This document shows, one piece after another, positions 35,406-43,799 of a stretch of 64,000 nt of DNA. Source of the stretch: Streptomyces hyderabadensis (GTDB lineage: Bacteria; Actinomycetota; Actinomycetes; Streptomycetales; Streptomycetaceae). Below the pieces are notes generated by a model that searched no databases, had not been told where the DNA came from, and worked only from the letters and a program-made list of their open reading frames with translations. The stretch covers positions 1 through 64,000 of the forward strand of contig NZ_JAIOJZ010000009.1 in NCBI RefSeq assembly GCF_020404845.1, read 5' to 3'. The position numbers were made by a program, and so were the translations under genes. How positions within the stretch are numbered: position 1 is the stretch's first letter; each line of letters starts with the position of its first letter.

Positions 35406-35440
35406 GCGTCCCGGGTACCCGCCCCGGAGCACTACCACCC
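35394..35440. promoter_or_regulatory. Bidirectional SigB-type promoter
   Basis: Plus strand: GTGT (35394-35397), 15 bases, GGGTAC (35413-35418), serving the Rv2629-like gene. Minus strand: GGGT (35440-35437), 16 bases, GGGTAC (35420-35415), serving the DUF6158 gene. The two -10 boxes share the palindrome GGGTACCC. Confidence 0.6.
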
Positions 35441-35467
35441 CCGAGCGGCACCCGGGAGGGCAGCCAC

Positions 35468-36589
35468 ATGGATCTCGCGTTTCTGCACCCCCTCTACGAA
35501 CACCAGGGACCCTGGGCCTCCGTCTACGTCGACCTCTCCCGGAACGCGGAGGACACCGCCCACGAGCGTGAGCTGACGGCCGCCGCGGTGGCCCGGGAGC
35601 TGGCGGAGCAGGGCGCGGACGACGCCACCTGCCGGGCGGTGCGGGAGGCGGTGGACGAGCTGCGGCACGCCACCGATCCGCACGGTCGGGCCCTGTTCGC
35701 GTGTGCCGGACAGGTGATCCTCGATCCGCAGCTGGCCCGGCCCCCGTACGGCGGGACGACCGCCGACTGGGCCCCGCTGCCGCACGTCACGCCGCTGCTC
35801 GACCTGGCGGGCGAGGACCCGGTGTGCGTGGTGGCGTACATCGACCGCAAGGGCGCCGACTTCGAGCTGCGCAGCGCGCTGGGCAGCTCGGACGCGGGCG
35901 GGGTGACCGGCAGGCAGTGGCCGGTGCACCGCACGAGCAGCGCGGACTGGTCGGAGCGGCACTTCCAGCTGCGGGTGGAGAACACCTGGGAGCACAACGC
36001 GGCGGAGATCGCGGACGCGCTGGCCGTGTGCCAGGAGGAGACCGGCGCCGACCTGCTGATCCTGGTGGGTGACGACCGGGAGCGGCGTTCGGTGCACGAG
36101 CGGCTGCCCTCGCGGCTGCAGGAGCGCGTCGCCGAGGCCTCGCGCGGCGCCGGCAGCAGGCTGCTGGACGACGAGGTGGAAGGGCTGCGCGAGGACCACG
36201 TCCGGGCCCGGGCCCGGGAGGACCTGGACCGGTTCCTGGCCGCCCGGTCGCCGGACGACGAGGGCCGGGCCGGCGCGGCGGAGGGCGTGCCCGCGCTGGT
36301 CGAGGCCGCCCGGGAGCACCGCATCGACGAGCTGCTGGTCATCCCGGACGCCCCCGACACGCACCGCGAGGTGTGGATCGGCGAGGACGCCGACCAGGTG
36401 GCGGTGCGCCGCACCGAGCTGAAGACGCTGGGCGAGCAGAACTCCTGGTCGGCCCGTGCGGACGACGCCCTGCTGCGCTCGGCGGTGATGACCGGCGCCC
36501 CCGCGATCTCGGTGACGCCGGTGCTGCCGCCGGAGACCTCCGAGAAGGCGCCGGTGGGCGGCCTGGGGGCGCTGCTGCGCTGGAAGTGA
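35468..36589 (+). CDS. Rv2629/Balon-like ribosome hibernation factor candidate
   Basis: A 373-residue soluble protein of the bacterial/archaeal eRF1-like (baeRF, Vms1) family. It follows M. tuberculosis Rv2629 along its length: GPWASVYVDLSRNAEDT at the start, RALFACAGQVILDPQL, PHVTPLLDL, PVHRTSSADW, FQLRVENTWEHNAAEIADAL in the middle, the region ADLLILVGDDRERRSVHERLP and the ending GLGALLRWK. Relatives of Rv2629 were shown to be Balon-type factors that occupy the ribosomal A site in dormancy; no GGQ hydrolysis motif is seen here. It is preceded by a SigB-type promoter with a leader of about 45 bases. Assignment to the family is strong; ribosome binding is inferred. Confidence 0.82.
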   Translation: MDLAFLHPLYEHQGPWASVYVDLSRNAEDTAHERELTAAAVARELAEQGADDATCRAVREAVDELRHATDPHGRALFACAGQVILDPQLARPPYGGTTADWAPLPHVTPLLDLAGEDPVCVVAYIDRKGADFELRSALGSSDAGGVTGRQWPVHRTSSADWSERHFQLRVENTWEHNAAEIADALAVCQEETGADLLILVGDDRERRSVHERLPSRLQERVAEASRGAGSRLLDDEVEGLREDHVRARAREDLDRFLAARSPDDEGRAGAAEGVPALVEAAREHRIDELLVIPDAPDTHREVWIGEDADQVAVRRTELKTLGEQNSWSARADDALLRSAVMTGAPAISVTPVLPPETSEKAPVGGLGALLRWK

Positions 36590-36623
36590 CCGGACGACGG
36601 GCCCCGGCACCGCGGCAGCGGCG

Positions 36624-38243
36624 CTAGCGGGCCCGCTCCACCCGTCGTTCGTCCCAGACCGGCTCCGTCGTCTCGCGCACCCGTCCGTCGCTGCCGAAGA
36701 CCAGGTACCGGTCGAAGGAGCGGGCGAACCAGCGGTCGTGGGTGACCGCGAGGACCGTGCCCTCGAAGCCCTCCAGGCCCTCCTGGAGGGCTTCGGCCGA
36801 TTCCAGGTCGAGGTTGTCGGTGGGCTCGTCGAGCAGCAGCGCGGTGACGCCCTGGAGTTCCAGCAGCAGGATCTGGAAGCGGGCCTGCTGGCCGCCGGAG
36901 AGCCGGTCGAAGGACCGTTCGGCCTGCTGGGTCAGCTCGTAGCGGCGCAGCCGGGACATGGCGGCGCCCCGGTCCTGGGCGTGCTCGGTCCACAGGATGT
37001 CCAGCAGGGTGCGGCCCAGCAGCTCGGGATGGGCGTGGGTCTGCGCGAAGTGTCCCGGCACCACGCGCGCCCCGAGCTTCCAGTCCCCGGTGTGGGCCAC
37101 GTCGTCGCCGGCCAGCAGCCGCAGGAAGTGCGACTTGCCGGAGCCGTTGGAGCCGAGGACGGCGACCCGTTCGCCGTAGAAGACCTCCAGGTCGAAGGGT
37201 TTCATGAGGCCGGTGAGTTCGAGGTGTTCGCAGGTGACGGCGCGCACGCCGGTGCGGCCGCCCTTCAGGCGCATCCTGATGTCCTGCTCGCGCGGCGGCT
37301 CGGGCGGCGGCCCGGCCTCCTCGAACTTGCGCAGCCTGGTCTGGGCGGCGCGGTAGCGGGACGCCAGGTCCGCGCTGTTCTCCGCGGCCTGACGCAGCGT
37401 CAGGACCAGCTTCTTCAGCTGGGCGTGCTTCTCGTCCCAGCGGCGGCGCAGCTCCTCGAAGCGGGCGAAGCGCTCCCGGCGGGCCTCGTGGAAGGTGGTG
37501 AAGCCGCCGCCGTGCACCCAGGCGTCGGCGCCCGCGGGTCCCGGCTCGACGGAGACGATCTTCTGTGCGGCGCGGGCGAGCAGCTCCCGGTCGTGGGAGA
37601 CGAACAGCACGGTCTTGCGGGTCTCGGCGAGCCGCTCCTCCAGCCAGCGCTTGCCGGGCACGTCCAGGTAGTTGTCCGGCTCGTCGAGCAGCAGCACCTC
37701 GTCGGTGCCGCGCAGCAGCGCCTCCAGCACCAGGCGTTTCTGCTCCCCGCCGGAGAGCGTGCTCACCTGCCGCCACTGGGCCTTCTCGTACGGCACCCCC
37801 AGCGCGGCGGTGGTGCAGATGTCCCACAGGGTCTCCGCCTCGTACCCGCGCGCCTCGGCCCAGTCGGCGAGGGCCTGCGCGTACGCCAGCTGGGCGGCCT
37901 CGTCGTCCACCGTCATGATCGCGTGCTCGGCGGCGTCGACGGCGCGCGCCGCCTCGCGGATCCTGGGCTGCGCCACGGACACCAGCAGGTCGCGCACGGT
38001 CGTCTCGTCCCGTACGGAGCCGACGAACTGGCGCATGACGCCGAGGCCGCCGGTGACGGTGACGGAGCCGCCGTGCGGCTTCAGCTCGCCGGCGAGCAGG
38101 CGCAGCAGGGTGGTCTTGCCCGCGCCGTTGGGACCGACGAGGGCCACGACGGCCCCCTCCCCCACGCGGAAGGAGACGTCGCCGAGGAGCGCCCTCCCGT
38201 CGGGGAGGTAGTACTCCAGGTGCGCGGCTTCGAGGTGACCCAT
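36624..38243 (-). CDS. ABC-F family ATPase
   Basis: A 539-residue soluble protein with two ABC domains and no membrane segment. Walker A motifs are GPNGAGKTTLL (about residue 37) and GSNGSGKSHFL; signatures are STLSGGEQKRLVL and DRLSGGQQARFQI; Walker B motifs are VLLLDEPDNYLD and ALLLDEPTDNLD. The inter-domain linker (ARFEELRRRWDEKHAQLKKLV) is helical, as in ribosome-acting ABC-F proteins, some of which protect against ribosome-targeting antibiotics. The ATG at 38243 gives the usual length. It is convergent with the Rv2629-like gene and divergent from the lipid-kinase fusion. Confidence 0.92.
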   Translation of the reverse strand: MGHLEAAHLEYYLPDGRALLGDVSFRVGEGAVVALVGPNGAGKTTLLRLLAGELKPHGGSVTVTGGLGVMRQFVGSVRDETTVRDLLVSVAQPRIREAARAVDAAEHAIMTVDDEAAQLAYAQALADWAEARGYEAETLWDICTTAALGVPYEKAQWRQVSTLSGGEQKRLVLEALLRGTDEVLLLDEPDNYLDVPGKRWLEERLAETRKTVLFVSHDRELLARAAQKIVSVEPGPAGADAWVHGGGFTTFHEARRERFARFEELRRRWDEKHAQLKKLVLTLRQAAENSADLASRYRAAQTRLRKFEEAGPPPEPPREQDIRMRLKGGRTGVRAVTCEHLELTGLMKPFDLEVFYGERVAVLGSNGSGKSHFLRLLAGDDVAHTGDWKLGARVVPGHFAQTHAHPELLGRTLLDILWTEHAQDRGAAMSRLRRYELTQQAERSFDRLSGGQQARFQILLLELQGVTALLLDEPTDNLDLESAEALQEGLEGFEGTVLAVTHDRWFARSFDRYLVFGSDGRVRETTEPVWDERRVERAR

Positions 38244-38365
38244 GGGACCGGATTCTGCGGCTCGGGCAGCGCCCCGGGCAAACCCATTTCCGCCCCGGCG
38301 CCCGGGCCGGGCGCACGTGGCGCGGGCCACGGCAGGAAACGCCGTCCGCAGGGTAGGCGGGATCC

Positions 38366-39871
38366 ATGAGTCCCGACGTAGACCTCACCGCCCCGACGCC
38401 CGGCCCGCATCCCCTCCGTGACGGCTTCCTGCGGTTGGACCAGCGGGCCTTCGAGGCCGTCGCCGCCCGCACCTGGCCCGGCGCCGACCCGCTGCTCCCC
38501 CGGTTGAGCCGCAGCGCCAACCACGGGGTGCTGTGGTTCGCCGCGGCCGCCGCCCTGGCCGCGTCGCGCACCCCGAGGGCGCGTCGCGCGGCCGCCCGGG
38601 GGATCGCCTCGCTGGGCCTGGCCTCGCTGACGATCAACACCCTCGGCAAGCGCTCGGTGCGCCGGCCCCGCCCGGTGCTGGACCCGGTGCCGCTGGTCCG
38701 GCAGCTGAAGCGGCAGCCGATCACCACGTCCTTCCCGTCGGGACACGCGGCCTCGGCCGCCGCCTTCGCGACCGGCGTCGCGCTGGAGTCCCCGGCATGG
38801 GGCGCGGCGGTGGCCCCGGTGGCCGCCGCGGTCGCCCTGTCCCGGGTCTACACCGGCGTCCACTTCCCGAGCGACGTACTGGCCGGTGCCGCCCTCGGCG
38901 TGGGGGCCGCGTTCGCCGTGCGGGGCATGGTGCCCACCCGCGCCCAGCACGTCCCGCCGGCCCGGCCGCGGGCCGAGGTGCCCGCGCTGCCCGGGGGCGA
39001 GGGACTGGTCATGGTGGCCAACGTCGGCTCGGGCACCTCGGAGCGGGTGCGGGCGCTGTGCGACGCGCTGCCCGACGCGGAGGTGGTGGAGTGCGAGCCG
39101 GGGGACGTGCGGGCGGAGCTGGAGAAGGCGGCCGGGCACGCCCGGGTGCTCGGCGTGTGCGGCGGCGACGGCACCGTGAACGCGGCGGCCGAGATCGCGC
39201 TGCGCCACGGGCTGCCGCTCGCGGTGCTGCCGGGCGGCACGCTCAACCACTTCGCCTACGACCTGGGCGTGGAGGACGTACGGGACCTGTGCGGGGCGCT
39301 GGAGCGGGGCGAGGGGGTGCGGGTGGACGTGGGCCGGTTCGCCTCGGGCGGGCGGCGCGGCGTCTTCCTGAACACCTTCAGCCTCGGCGTGTACCCGGAG
39401 CTGGTCAACGAGCGGGAGCGCTGGTCGCCGCGGATCGGCGGCTGGCCGGCCGGGGTGCTCGCGGCGGTGCGGGTGCTGCGCGCCGACCGGCATCCGCTGG
39501 AGGCCGAGGTGCGCGGCCGCAGGCGCCCGCTGTGGATGCTCTTCGCGGGCAACGGCACGTACCACCGCCGGGGCATCGCCTCCGGGCGCCGGCTCGACCT
39601 GGCGGACGGGCAGCTGGACGTGCGGGTGGTGCACGGCGGGCGCCGGCCCGCCCTGCGGCTGCTGTCCGCGGCCCTCGCGGGACCGCTCACCCGCTCGCCC
39701 GCGCACGCGGCGGTGCAGGTGCCCCGGCTGCGCCTGTCGGGCGTCGCGCCCGGCACGCTGATGGCGTACGACGGTGAGCTGACCGAGACGGAGGGCGACC
39801 TGACGCTGGAGAAGCTGCCCGAGGCGCTCACGGTGTACCGGCCGCTGCCCGGCGGCGGGCTGCTCTCCTGA
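38366..39871 (+). CDS. PAP2 phosphatase fused to a diacylglycerol-kinase-like domain
   Basis: A 501-residue bifunctional-looking protein. Residues 1-195 form a PAP2 lipid phosphatase: KRSVRRPRPVLD (motif 1), PSGHAASAAAF (motif 2) and SRVYTGVHFPSDVLAGA (motif 3), with several membrane helices. Residues 215-501 match the LCB5/diacylglycerol-kinase family: VCGGDGTVNAAAEIA (nucleotide loop), LPGGTLNHFAYDLG and FAGNGTYHRRG. One domain would remove a lipid phosphate and the other add one. The fusion recurs in actinomycetes; substrates might be phosphatidate/diacylglycerol or polyprenyl phosphates. The start is the ATG at 38366. Confidence 0.88.
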   Translation: MSPDVDLTAPTPGPHPLRDGFLRLDQRAFEAVAARTWPGADPLLPRLSRSANHGVLWFAAAAALAASRTPRARRAAARGIASLGLASLTINTLGKRSVRRPRPVLDPVPLVRQLKRQPITTSFPSGHAASAAAFATGVALESPAWGAAVAPVAAAVALSRVYTGVHFPSDVLAGAALGVGAAFAVRGMVPTRAQHVPPARPRAEVPALPGGEGLVMVANVGSGTSERVRALCDALPDAEVVECEPGDVRAELEKAAGHARVLGVCGGDGTVNAAAEIALRHGLPLAVLPGGTLNHFAYDLGVEDVRDLCGALERGEGVRVDVGRFASGGRRGVFLNTFSLGVYPELVNERERWSPRIGGWPAGVLAAVRVLRADRHPLEAEVRGRRRPLWMLFAGNGTYHRRGIASGRRLDLADGQLDVRVVHGGRRPALRLLSAALAGPLTRSPAHAAVQVPRLRLSGVAPGTLMAYDGELTETEGDLTLEKLPEALTVYRPLPGGGLLS

Positions 39872-39901
39872 CCAACGCCCCGGCCTGACACCCTCCCCCC
39901 T

Positions 39902-39917
39902 CCTGACACCCCGTCAG
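39902..39917. other. Small hairpin and duplicated word before the methyltransferase
   Basis: CTGAC-ACCCC(C)-GTCAG forms a short hairpin, and the word CCTGACACCC occurs twice (near 39883 and 39900). This may end the upstream gene. The following AT-richer stretch (AAGACGGATATCTCACC) may hold the promoter of the next gene. Confidence 0.35.
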
Positions 39918-39995
39918 TCCGCATCCTAAGACGGATATCTCACCATGCGGCTGGCGGGCGTACCGTGATCACACTGTCGGGAGAGGGGATCCACC

Positions 39996-40817
39996 ATGCC
40001 GAAGCCGCATGAGACCGCCGTCTACACGCACGGGCACCACGAGTCCGTGCTGCGCTCGCACACCTGGCGCACCGCCGAGAACTCCGCCGCCTATCTGCTC
40101 GGCTCCCTGCTGCCGCACATGCGGATCCTGGACATCGGCTGCGGGCCGGGCACCATCACCGCCGACCTGGCGGAGCTGGTGCCCGACGGCCACGTCACCG
40201 GCGTGGACCGGTCGCCGGAGATCGTGGAGCGGGCCCGGGCCACGGCCGCCGCGCGCGGGCTCGGCAACACCGACTTCGCGGTCGCGGACGTGCACGCGCT
40301 GGACTACCCGGACGACACCTTCTGCGTGGTCCACGCCCACCAGGTGCTCCAGCACGTGGGCGACCCGGTGCGGGCGCTGCGCGAGATGAAGCGGGTGGCG
40401 AAGCCCAACGGCATCATCGCCGTCCGGGATTCCGACTACGGCGCCATGACCTGGTACCCCGCGTCCCCGGGCATGGACGACTGGCTGGACCTGTACCACC
40501 GGGTGGCCCGCGCCAACGGGGGCGAGCCGGACGCCGGACGCCGGCTGAAGGCCTGGGCGCTCCAGGCCGGGTTCACCGACATCACGGCGACCTCGGCCAC
40601 CTGGACCTTCACCACGCCCGAGGAGCGGGAGTGGTGGAGCGGTCTGTGGGCGGACCGCACCGTGGCGTCGGCGTACGCGGAGCGCGCCACCGGCGGCGGC
40701 CACGCGACACCGGAGGGACTGCGCGCCGTCTCGGCGGCCTGGCGGGATTGGGGAAAGAGCCCGGAAGGCTGGTTCAGCGTCCTGCACGGAGAAATTCTGT
40801 GCCGAAAGGAAGCATGA
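39996..40817 (+). CDS. SAM-dependent methyltransferase
   Basis: A 273-residue class I methyltransferase. The SAM motif is MRILDIGCGPGTITADLAEL (about residues 43-62), followed by VTGVDRSPEIVERARA and FCVVHAHQVLQHVGDPVRALREMKRV. It is of the UbiE/Methyltransf_11/25 type with an N-terminal helical extension; the substrate is unknown. GGGAGAGGGG precedes the ATG at 39996. It stands alone on the plus strand. The small hydrophobic protein gene follows 54 bases later with its own ribosome-binding site. Confidence 0.88.
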   Translation: MPKPHETAVYTHGHHESVLRSHTWRTAENSAAYLLGSLLPHMRILDIGCGPGTITADLAELVPDGHVTGVDRSPEIVERARATAAARGLGNTDFAVADVHALDYPDDTFCVVHAHQVLQHVGDPVRALREMKRVAKPNGIIAVRDSDYGAMTWYPASPGMDDWLDLYHRVARANGGEPDAGRRLKAWALQAGFTDITATSATWTFTTPEEREWWSGLWADRTVASAYAERATGGGHATPEGLRAVSAAWRDWGKSPEGWFSVLHGEILCRKEA

Positions 40818-40871
40818 CCGACGCCTGTTCGGTGGAATCCGGGAAACCAGTACGGCAGGAGGTTCTACATT

Positions 40872-41042
40872 ATGGTTCCGCTTCTGCTCGTACTGCTTCT
40901 CGCGATCGTCCTTTTCGGTGTCGGATTCGCGGTGAAGGTTCTCTGGTGGATCGCTCTGGCGGTTCTGGTCCTGTGGCTGATCGGTTTCCTGGCCCGCGGG
41001 ACGACGGCCGGTGGCGGCAGGGGTCGCTGGTACCGGTGGTGA
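40872..41042 (+). CDS. 56-residue hydrophobic membrane protein
   Basis: A very short gene. AGGAGG at 40857-40862 precedes the ATG at 40872. The product is nearly all membrane: PLLLVLLLAIVLFGVGFAVK then VLWWIALAVLVLWLIGFLAR, ending in a Gly/Arg tail (TTAGGGRGRWYRW). This matches the small hydrophobic stress-type proteins common in Streptomyces, with the conserved FGxGFxxKxLWWxA core. Codon use is less GC-biased than in neighbours. Its transcript would end at the hairpin shared with gvpK. Function unknown. Confidence 0.8.
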   Translation: MVPLLLVLLLAIVLFGVGFAVKVLWWIALAVLVLWLIGFLARGTTAGGGRGRWYRW

Positions 41043-41054
41043 ACGAGTGAACGA

Positions 41055-41097
41055 GTGATGAGACCGCCGCTGCCCCGGGAGCCTCACTCCCGGGGCA
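41055..41097. terminator. Bidirectional hairpin ending the gas-vesicle operon
   Basis: GCTGCCCCGGGAG (41061-41073) and CTCCCGGGGCAGC (41079-41091) form a perfect 13-base stem. It extends, across one mismatch, by ACCGC/GCGGT to 41055-41097. The right arm covers the gvpK stop codon. Confidence 0.8.
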
Positions 41098-41380
41098 GCA
41101 GCGGTCCCAGCGGCCCGAGGTCCAGGTTCAGGTCCTCGGGCCGCAGTCCGTAACGGTCCCGCAGTTCGGTCATGCGGTCGTCGAGGAGCATCAGGGTGAG
41201 CCCGATCCGCTCCTCCTGGTCCTCGCTCAGATCGCCCTCGTCGACACGGCGCAGCGCCTGGCGTTCCATGAGCTGGCGCAGCAGTTCGACGACCGTGAGC
41301 ACCAGCTTGACCAGGTCGCGCTCGACGGTGTCGGGTTCGAGTTCGATACGGCGCCTGGGGGTCTCGGGGTGTTCGCTCAC
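41084..41380 (-). CDS. gvpK: Gas vesicle protein GvpK
   Basis: A 98-residue protein of the GvpK family, helical and acidic (LVKLVLTVVELLRQLMERQALRRVDEG, then LTLMLLDDRMTELRDRYGLRPEDLNLDLGPLGPLL). GvpK is a minor protein needed for gas-vesicle assembly. It is the last gene of the cluster; its start overlaps the gvpS stop region by spacing of one base, and a strong hairpin overlaps its stop. Its position at the end after gvpS matches the gene order in S. coelicolor. Confidence 0.92.
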   Translation of the reverse strand: MSEHPETPRRRIELEPDTVERDLVKLVLTVVELLRQLMERQALRRVDEGDLSEDQEERIGLTLMLLDDRMTELRDRYGLRPEDLNLDLGPLGPLLPRE

Positions 41381-41381
41381 G

Positions 41382-41564
41382 TCAGTCCCCGAACGGTGAG
41401 GGAACGTTACGGTTGACCGAACTGATCAGCGCGTTCAGGTCGATGCGGACCAGGTCGACGTCCGCGATGCGCAGTGTGAGGTCGCCGGTGATGACGACCC
41501 CGCCGGCCAGCAATCGGTCGAGCAGGTCCACCAGGGCGATCTCACGGCGCTCCACGACGGTCAC
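41382..41564 (-). CDS. gvpS: Gas vesicle protein GvpS
   Basis: A 60-residue GvpA-like minor shell protein: ERREIALVDLLDRLLAGGVVITGDLTLRIADVDLVRIDLNALISSV. The pattern LxDLLDRxLxxGVVxxGD..I.xADVDLxxI is the gas-vesicle shell fold. The GTG at 41562-41564 follows GGGGGA and overlaps the gvpL stop. It is shorter than the main shell protein because it has no C-terminal tail. GvpS and GvpJ are thought to form the conical tips or nucleate growth. Confidence 0.9.
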   Translation of the reverse strand: MTVVERREIALVDLLDRLLAGGVVITGDLTLRIADVDLVRIDLNALISSVNRNVPSPFGD

Positions 41565-42355
41565 GACCGGTCCCCCTCTGCTTCTCCGGCGAAGGAATAG
41601 GCCGCCCAGGGTCCGGTGAGTTCCACACGGATTCCGGGGGCGTCGTCCTTCGTTCGGTCCACCATTTCCACGAATTCCTCGGATGCGTCGCGGGCGACGA
41701 GATAAGCGGCATTGAGAACGTTCCGTCCGGCGGCACCGGAAAGCCGGGGGTTCTGCGGCGCGTGCAGCCGTGCGTCGTCGGCCCGGCCGGACAGCCGCGC
41801 GTGCAGCCCCGTGGCGAACTCCTCGGCCCTGCTCCACAGGTCCTCGGTCGCCCGGGTCTGCCGGCGCCGCTGCCGCAGGTAGTCCCGGCCCGAGACCGGC
41901 TTCGGCGCGGACTGTGCCGAGGCGGCGGACCGCTCGGGGCGCGCCTGCTCGGCCGGCTCCGCCTCGACGTACACCTTCACGCCCCACTCCACCCGGCCCT
42001 CCAGCCGGTCGAGCGTGCGCCGGAAGTCCGCCTCGCGCTCCTGCAGCATCACGCGTACGCCGCTGTCGTCGCGGAAGACGGTGGCGAGCCGGAGCGGCAG
42101 CGGGGTGGTGACGGCGGTGAGCGCGTCGACCACCTGCTGGTGGGCGCGGGCGGTGGCGGTGAGCCAGTCCAGGTCCTCCAGGTGGTCGCGCAGCGCCCCC
42201 TCGCTGAACTCGGCCTCGGGCACATGGCTGACCACGGCGACCAGGCCGCCGTGCGGCAGCAGCCGGGGCGGGTCGCCCGACACCCCCGTGAGCTGGGCCT
42301 GCAGGGCCGCGTCGAAGGGCCGGCAGACGGCGTAGACGTAGCGCAGTCCGGTCAC
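41561..42355 (-). CDS. gvpL: Gas vesicle protein GvpL
   Basis: A 264-residue protein of the GvpL/GvpF family. It begins TGLRYVYAVCRPFDAALQ, with LLPHGGLVAVVSHVPEAEF, DALTAVTTPLPLRLATVFRD and the ending WAAYSFAGEAE. GvpL interacts with other Gvp proteins early in assembly. A basic insert (YLRQRRRQTRATEDLWSR) sits mid-protein. The start overlaps the gvpJ stop (ATGA) and the stop overlaps gvpS (GTGA), so translation is tightly coupled through the operon. Confidence 0.92.
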   Translation of the reverse strand: MTGLRYVYAVCRPFDAALQAQLTGVSGDPPRLLPHGGLVAVVSHVPEAEFSEGALRDHLEDLDWLTATARAHQQVVDALTAVTTPLPLRLATVFRDDSGVRVMLQEREADFRRTLDRLEGRVEWGVKVYVEAEPAEQARPERSAASAQSAPKPVSGRDYLRQRRRQTRATEDLWSRAEEFATGLHARLSGRADDARLHAPQNPRLSGAAGRNVLNAAYLVARDASEEFVEMVDRTKDDAPGIRVELTGPWAAYSFAGEAEGDRS

Positions 42356-42678
42356 GGCGCCTCCCTCGGTACGCGGCCCGGGTCCAGCTCGCGCAGGCGT
42401 TCACGCAGCGCCGCGTTCTCCCGGGTCAGTTCGTCGTGCCGGGCGCGCGAGGACAGGGCGGGGTCGCTCTCCCACCAGTCGATGCCCATCTCCTTTGCCT
42501 TGTCGACGGAGGCGACGACGAGCCGCAGTTTGATGGTCAGCAGCTCGATGTCGAGCAGGTTGATCTTGATGTCGCCCGCGATCACGACTCCCTTGTCGAG
42601 CACCCGCTCCAGGATGTCGGCGAGGTTGGCGCTCTGTCCCTGGCCGTAGGGATCGGGCAGCCGGCTGGGGGTGGTCAT
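42352..42678 (-). CDS. gvpJ: Gas vesicle protein GvpJ
   Basis: A 108-residue GvpA-related minor shell protein. The shell-fold region is LADILERVLDKGVVIAGDIKINLLDIELLTIKLRLVVASVDKAKE, followed by a helical tail RHDELTRENAALRERLRELD that may form a coiled coil. It overlaps gvpZ upstream and gvpL downstream. The family helps start vesicle formation and set its diameter. Confidence 0.93.
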   Translation of the reverse strand: MTTPSRLPDPYGQGQSANLADILERVLDKGVVIAGDIKINLLDIELLTIKLRLVVASVDKAKEMGIDWWESDPALSSRARHDELTRENAALRERLRELDPGRVPREAP

Positions 42679-43799
42679 CGACGGCTCCCGCCCTCGGCGT
42701 CCTCGTACTCGTAGTCGTACGCGTCATCGGGCGCGTACTCGTCCTCCCCGGCCTCCTTGTCCGCCTCGGCCTCCTCGTACTCGCCCTCCGGCTCCTCGTA
42801 CCCGGCCTCGGGCTCGTCCGCTTCCTCCTCCTCGTACTCGTCGCCGGGCTCCTCCTCGTCCCGGTCCTCGTAGGCGTCCTCGGGCTCCTGCTCCCGGTCC
42901 TCGTCCCGGCGCTCCTCTTCCTCCTCGGCGACCGCGTCCTCGTGGCTGCGGACGACCTCGCCGTCGCGGATCTCGCCGCGCCAGCCGTCGTCCGCCTCGC
43001 CCTTGAAGGTGATGTGACGGACGTAGTTCTTGAGGTCGAGCCGGGCCCGGCGGCCCTGGGCGCGCCAGATGTTGCCGGTCTTCTCGAACAGGCCCTTGGG
43101 GTAGTACTCGATGACCAGGACCACGCGGGTCAGGCTGTCGGCGAGCCGATGGAAGCTGACGACGCCCTTGGTCGAGCCCTTGGCCCCTTCCGACGTCCAC
43201 GAGATCCGGTCGTCGGGCACCTGCTCGGTGGTCGTCGCCTTCCAGCTGCGGTTGGACCAGAAGACCTTCAGCTGCCAGTCCGAGGTGGTGTCATCGGCGC
43301 GGTTCGCGCTCTTGACGCCCTTGGCGAAGGTGCTGAAGTCCTGGTACTGGGTCCACTGGTCGTAGGCGGTGCGCAGCGGTACGCCGACGTCGACGTACTC
43401 GATGATGACGGTCGGTTTCTGACCGCCGCCGCCCTTCTTGCGGCCCTTTCCCCCGGCGAGGTTCTTGAAGGCGCCGACCACGCTGTCCTTGACCTTGCCT
43501 GCGCCGACCTCGAAGGCGGCCCGCACCGGGCCCTTGCCCTCGGCGAGCTTGCGTCCGCCGTCGAGGGCGAGCTTGGCGAACCCGGGGCTGTTGCCCTCGG
43601 CGATGTCGTTGAGCTTGCCGGTGGTCTCGCCGAGCTTGGTGCCGACGCCGGTCAGCAGCCGGGTGGCCTGGGCGGCGAGGTAGTCCTGCACCTCGGCCTT
43701 GAGCCGGTCGGCCGCCTCGCTGTGCGCCACGTCGGCCAGCGGGTTGTTCTTGGCGGCCTTGCCCGCCGAGGAGGCCGCGGACCCCAGGGTGTCGCTCAT
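42675..43799 (-). CDS. gvpZ: Gas vesicle cluster protein GvpZ, SRPBCC domain with polyacidic tail
   Basis: A 374-residue protein found only in actinobacterial gvp clusters. Residues 1-120 are helical (KAAKNNPLADVAHSEAADRL). Residues 125-275 form an SRPBCC/polyketide-cyclase fold (TVIIEYVDVGVPLRTAYDQWTQYQDFSTFAKGV; ISWTSEG; VVLVIEYYPKGLFEK). The last 85 residues are dominated by Glu and Asp with regularly placed Tyr (DEYEEEEADEPEAGYEEPEG). The function is undefined. Name and order follow the S. coelicolor gvpY-gvpZ-gvpJ arrangement. It overlaps both neighbours. The acidic tail stands opposite the basic tail of GvpY. Confidence 0.85.
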   Translation of the reverse strand: MSDTLGSAASSAGKAAKNNPLADVAHSEAADRLKAEVQDYLAAQATRLLTGVGTKLGETTGKLNDIAEGNSPGFAKLALDGGRKLAEGKGPVRAAFEVGAGKVKDSVVGAFKNLAGGKGRKKGGGGQKPTVIIEYVDVGVPLRTAYDQWTQYQDFSTFAKGVKSANRADDTTSDWQLKVFWSNRSWKATTTEQVPDDRISWTSEGAKGSTKGVVSFHRLADSLTRVVLVIEYYPKGLFEKTGNIWRAQGRRARLDLKNYVRHITFKGEADDGWRGEIRDGEVVRSHEDAVAEEEEERRDEDREQEPEDAYEDRDEEEPGDEYEEEEADEPEAGYEEPEGEYEEAEADKEAGEDEYAPDDAYDYEYEDAEGGSRR

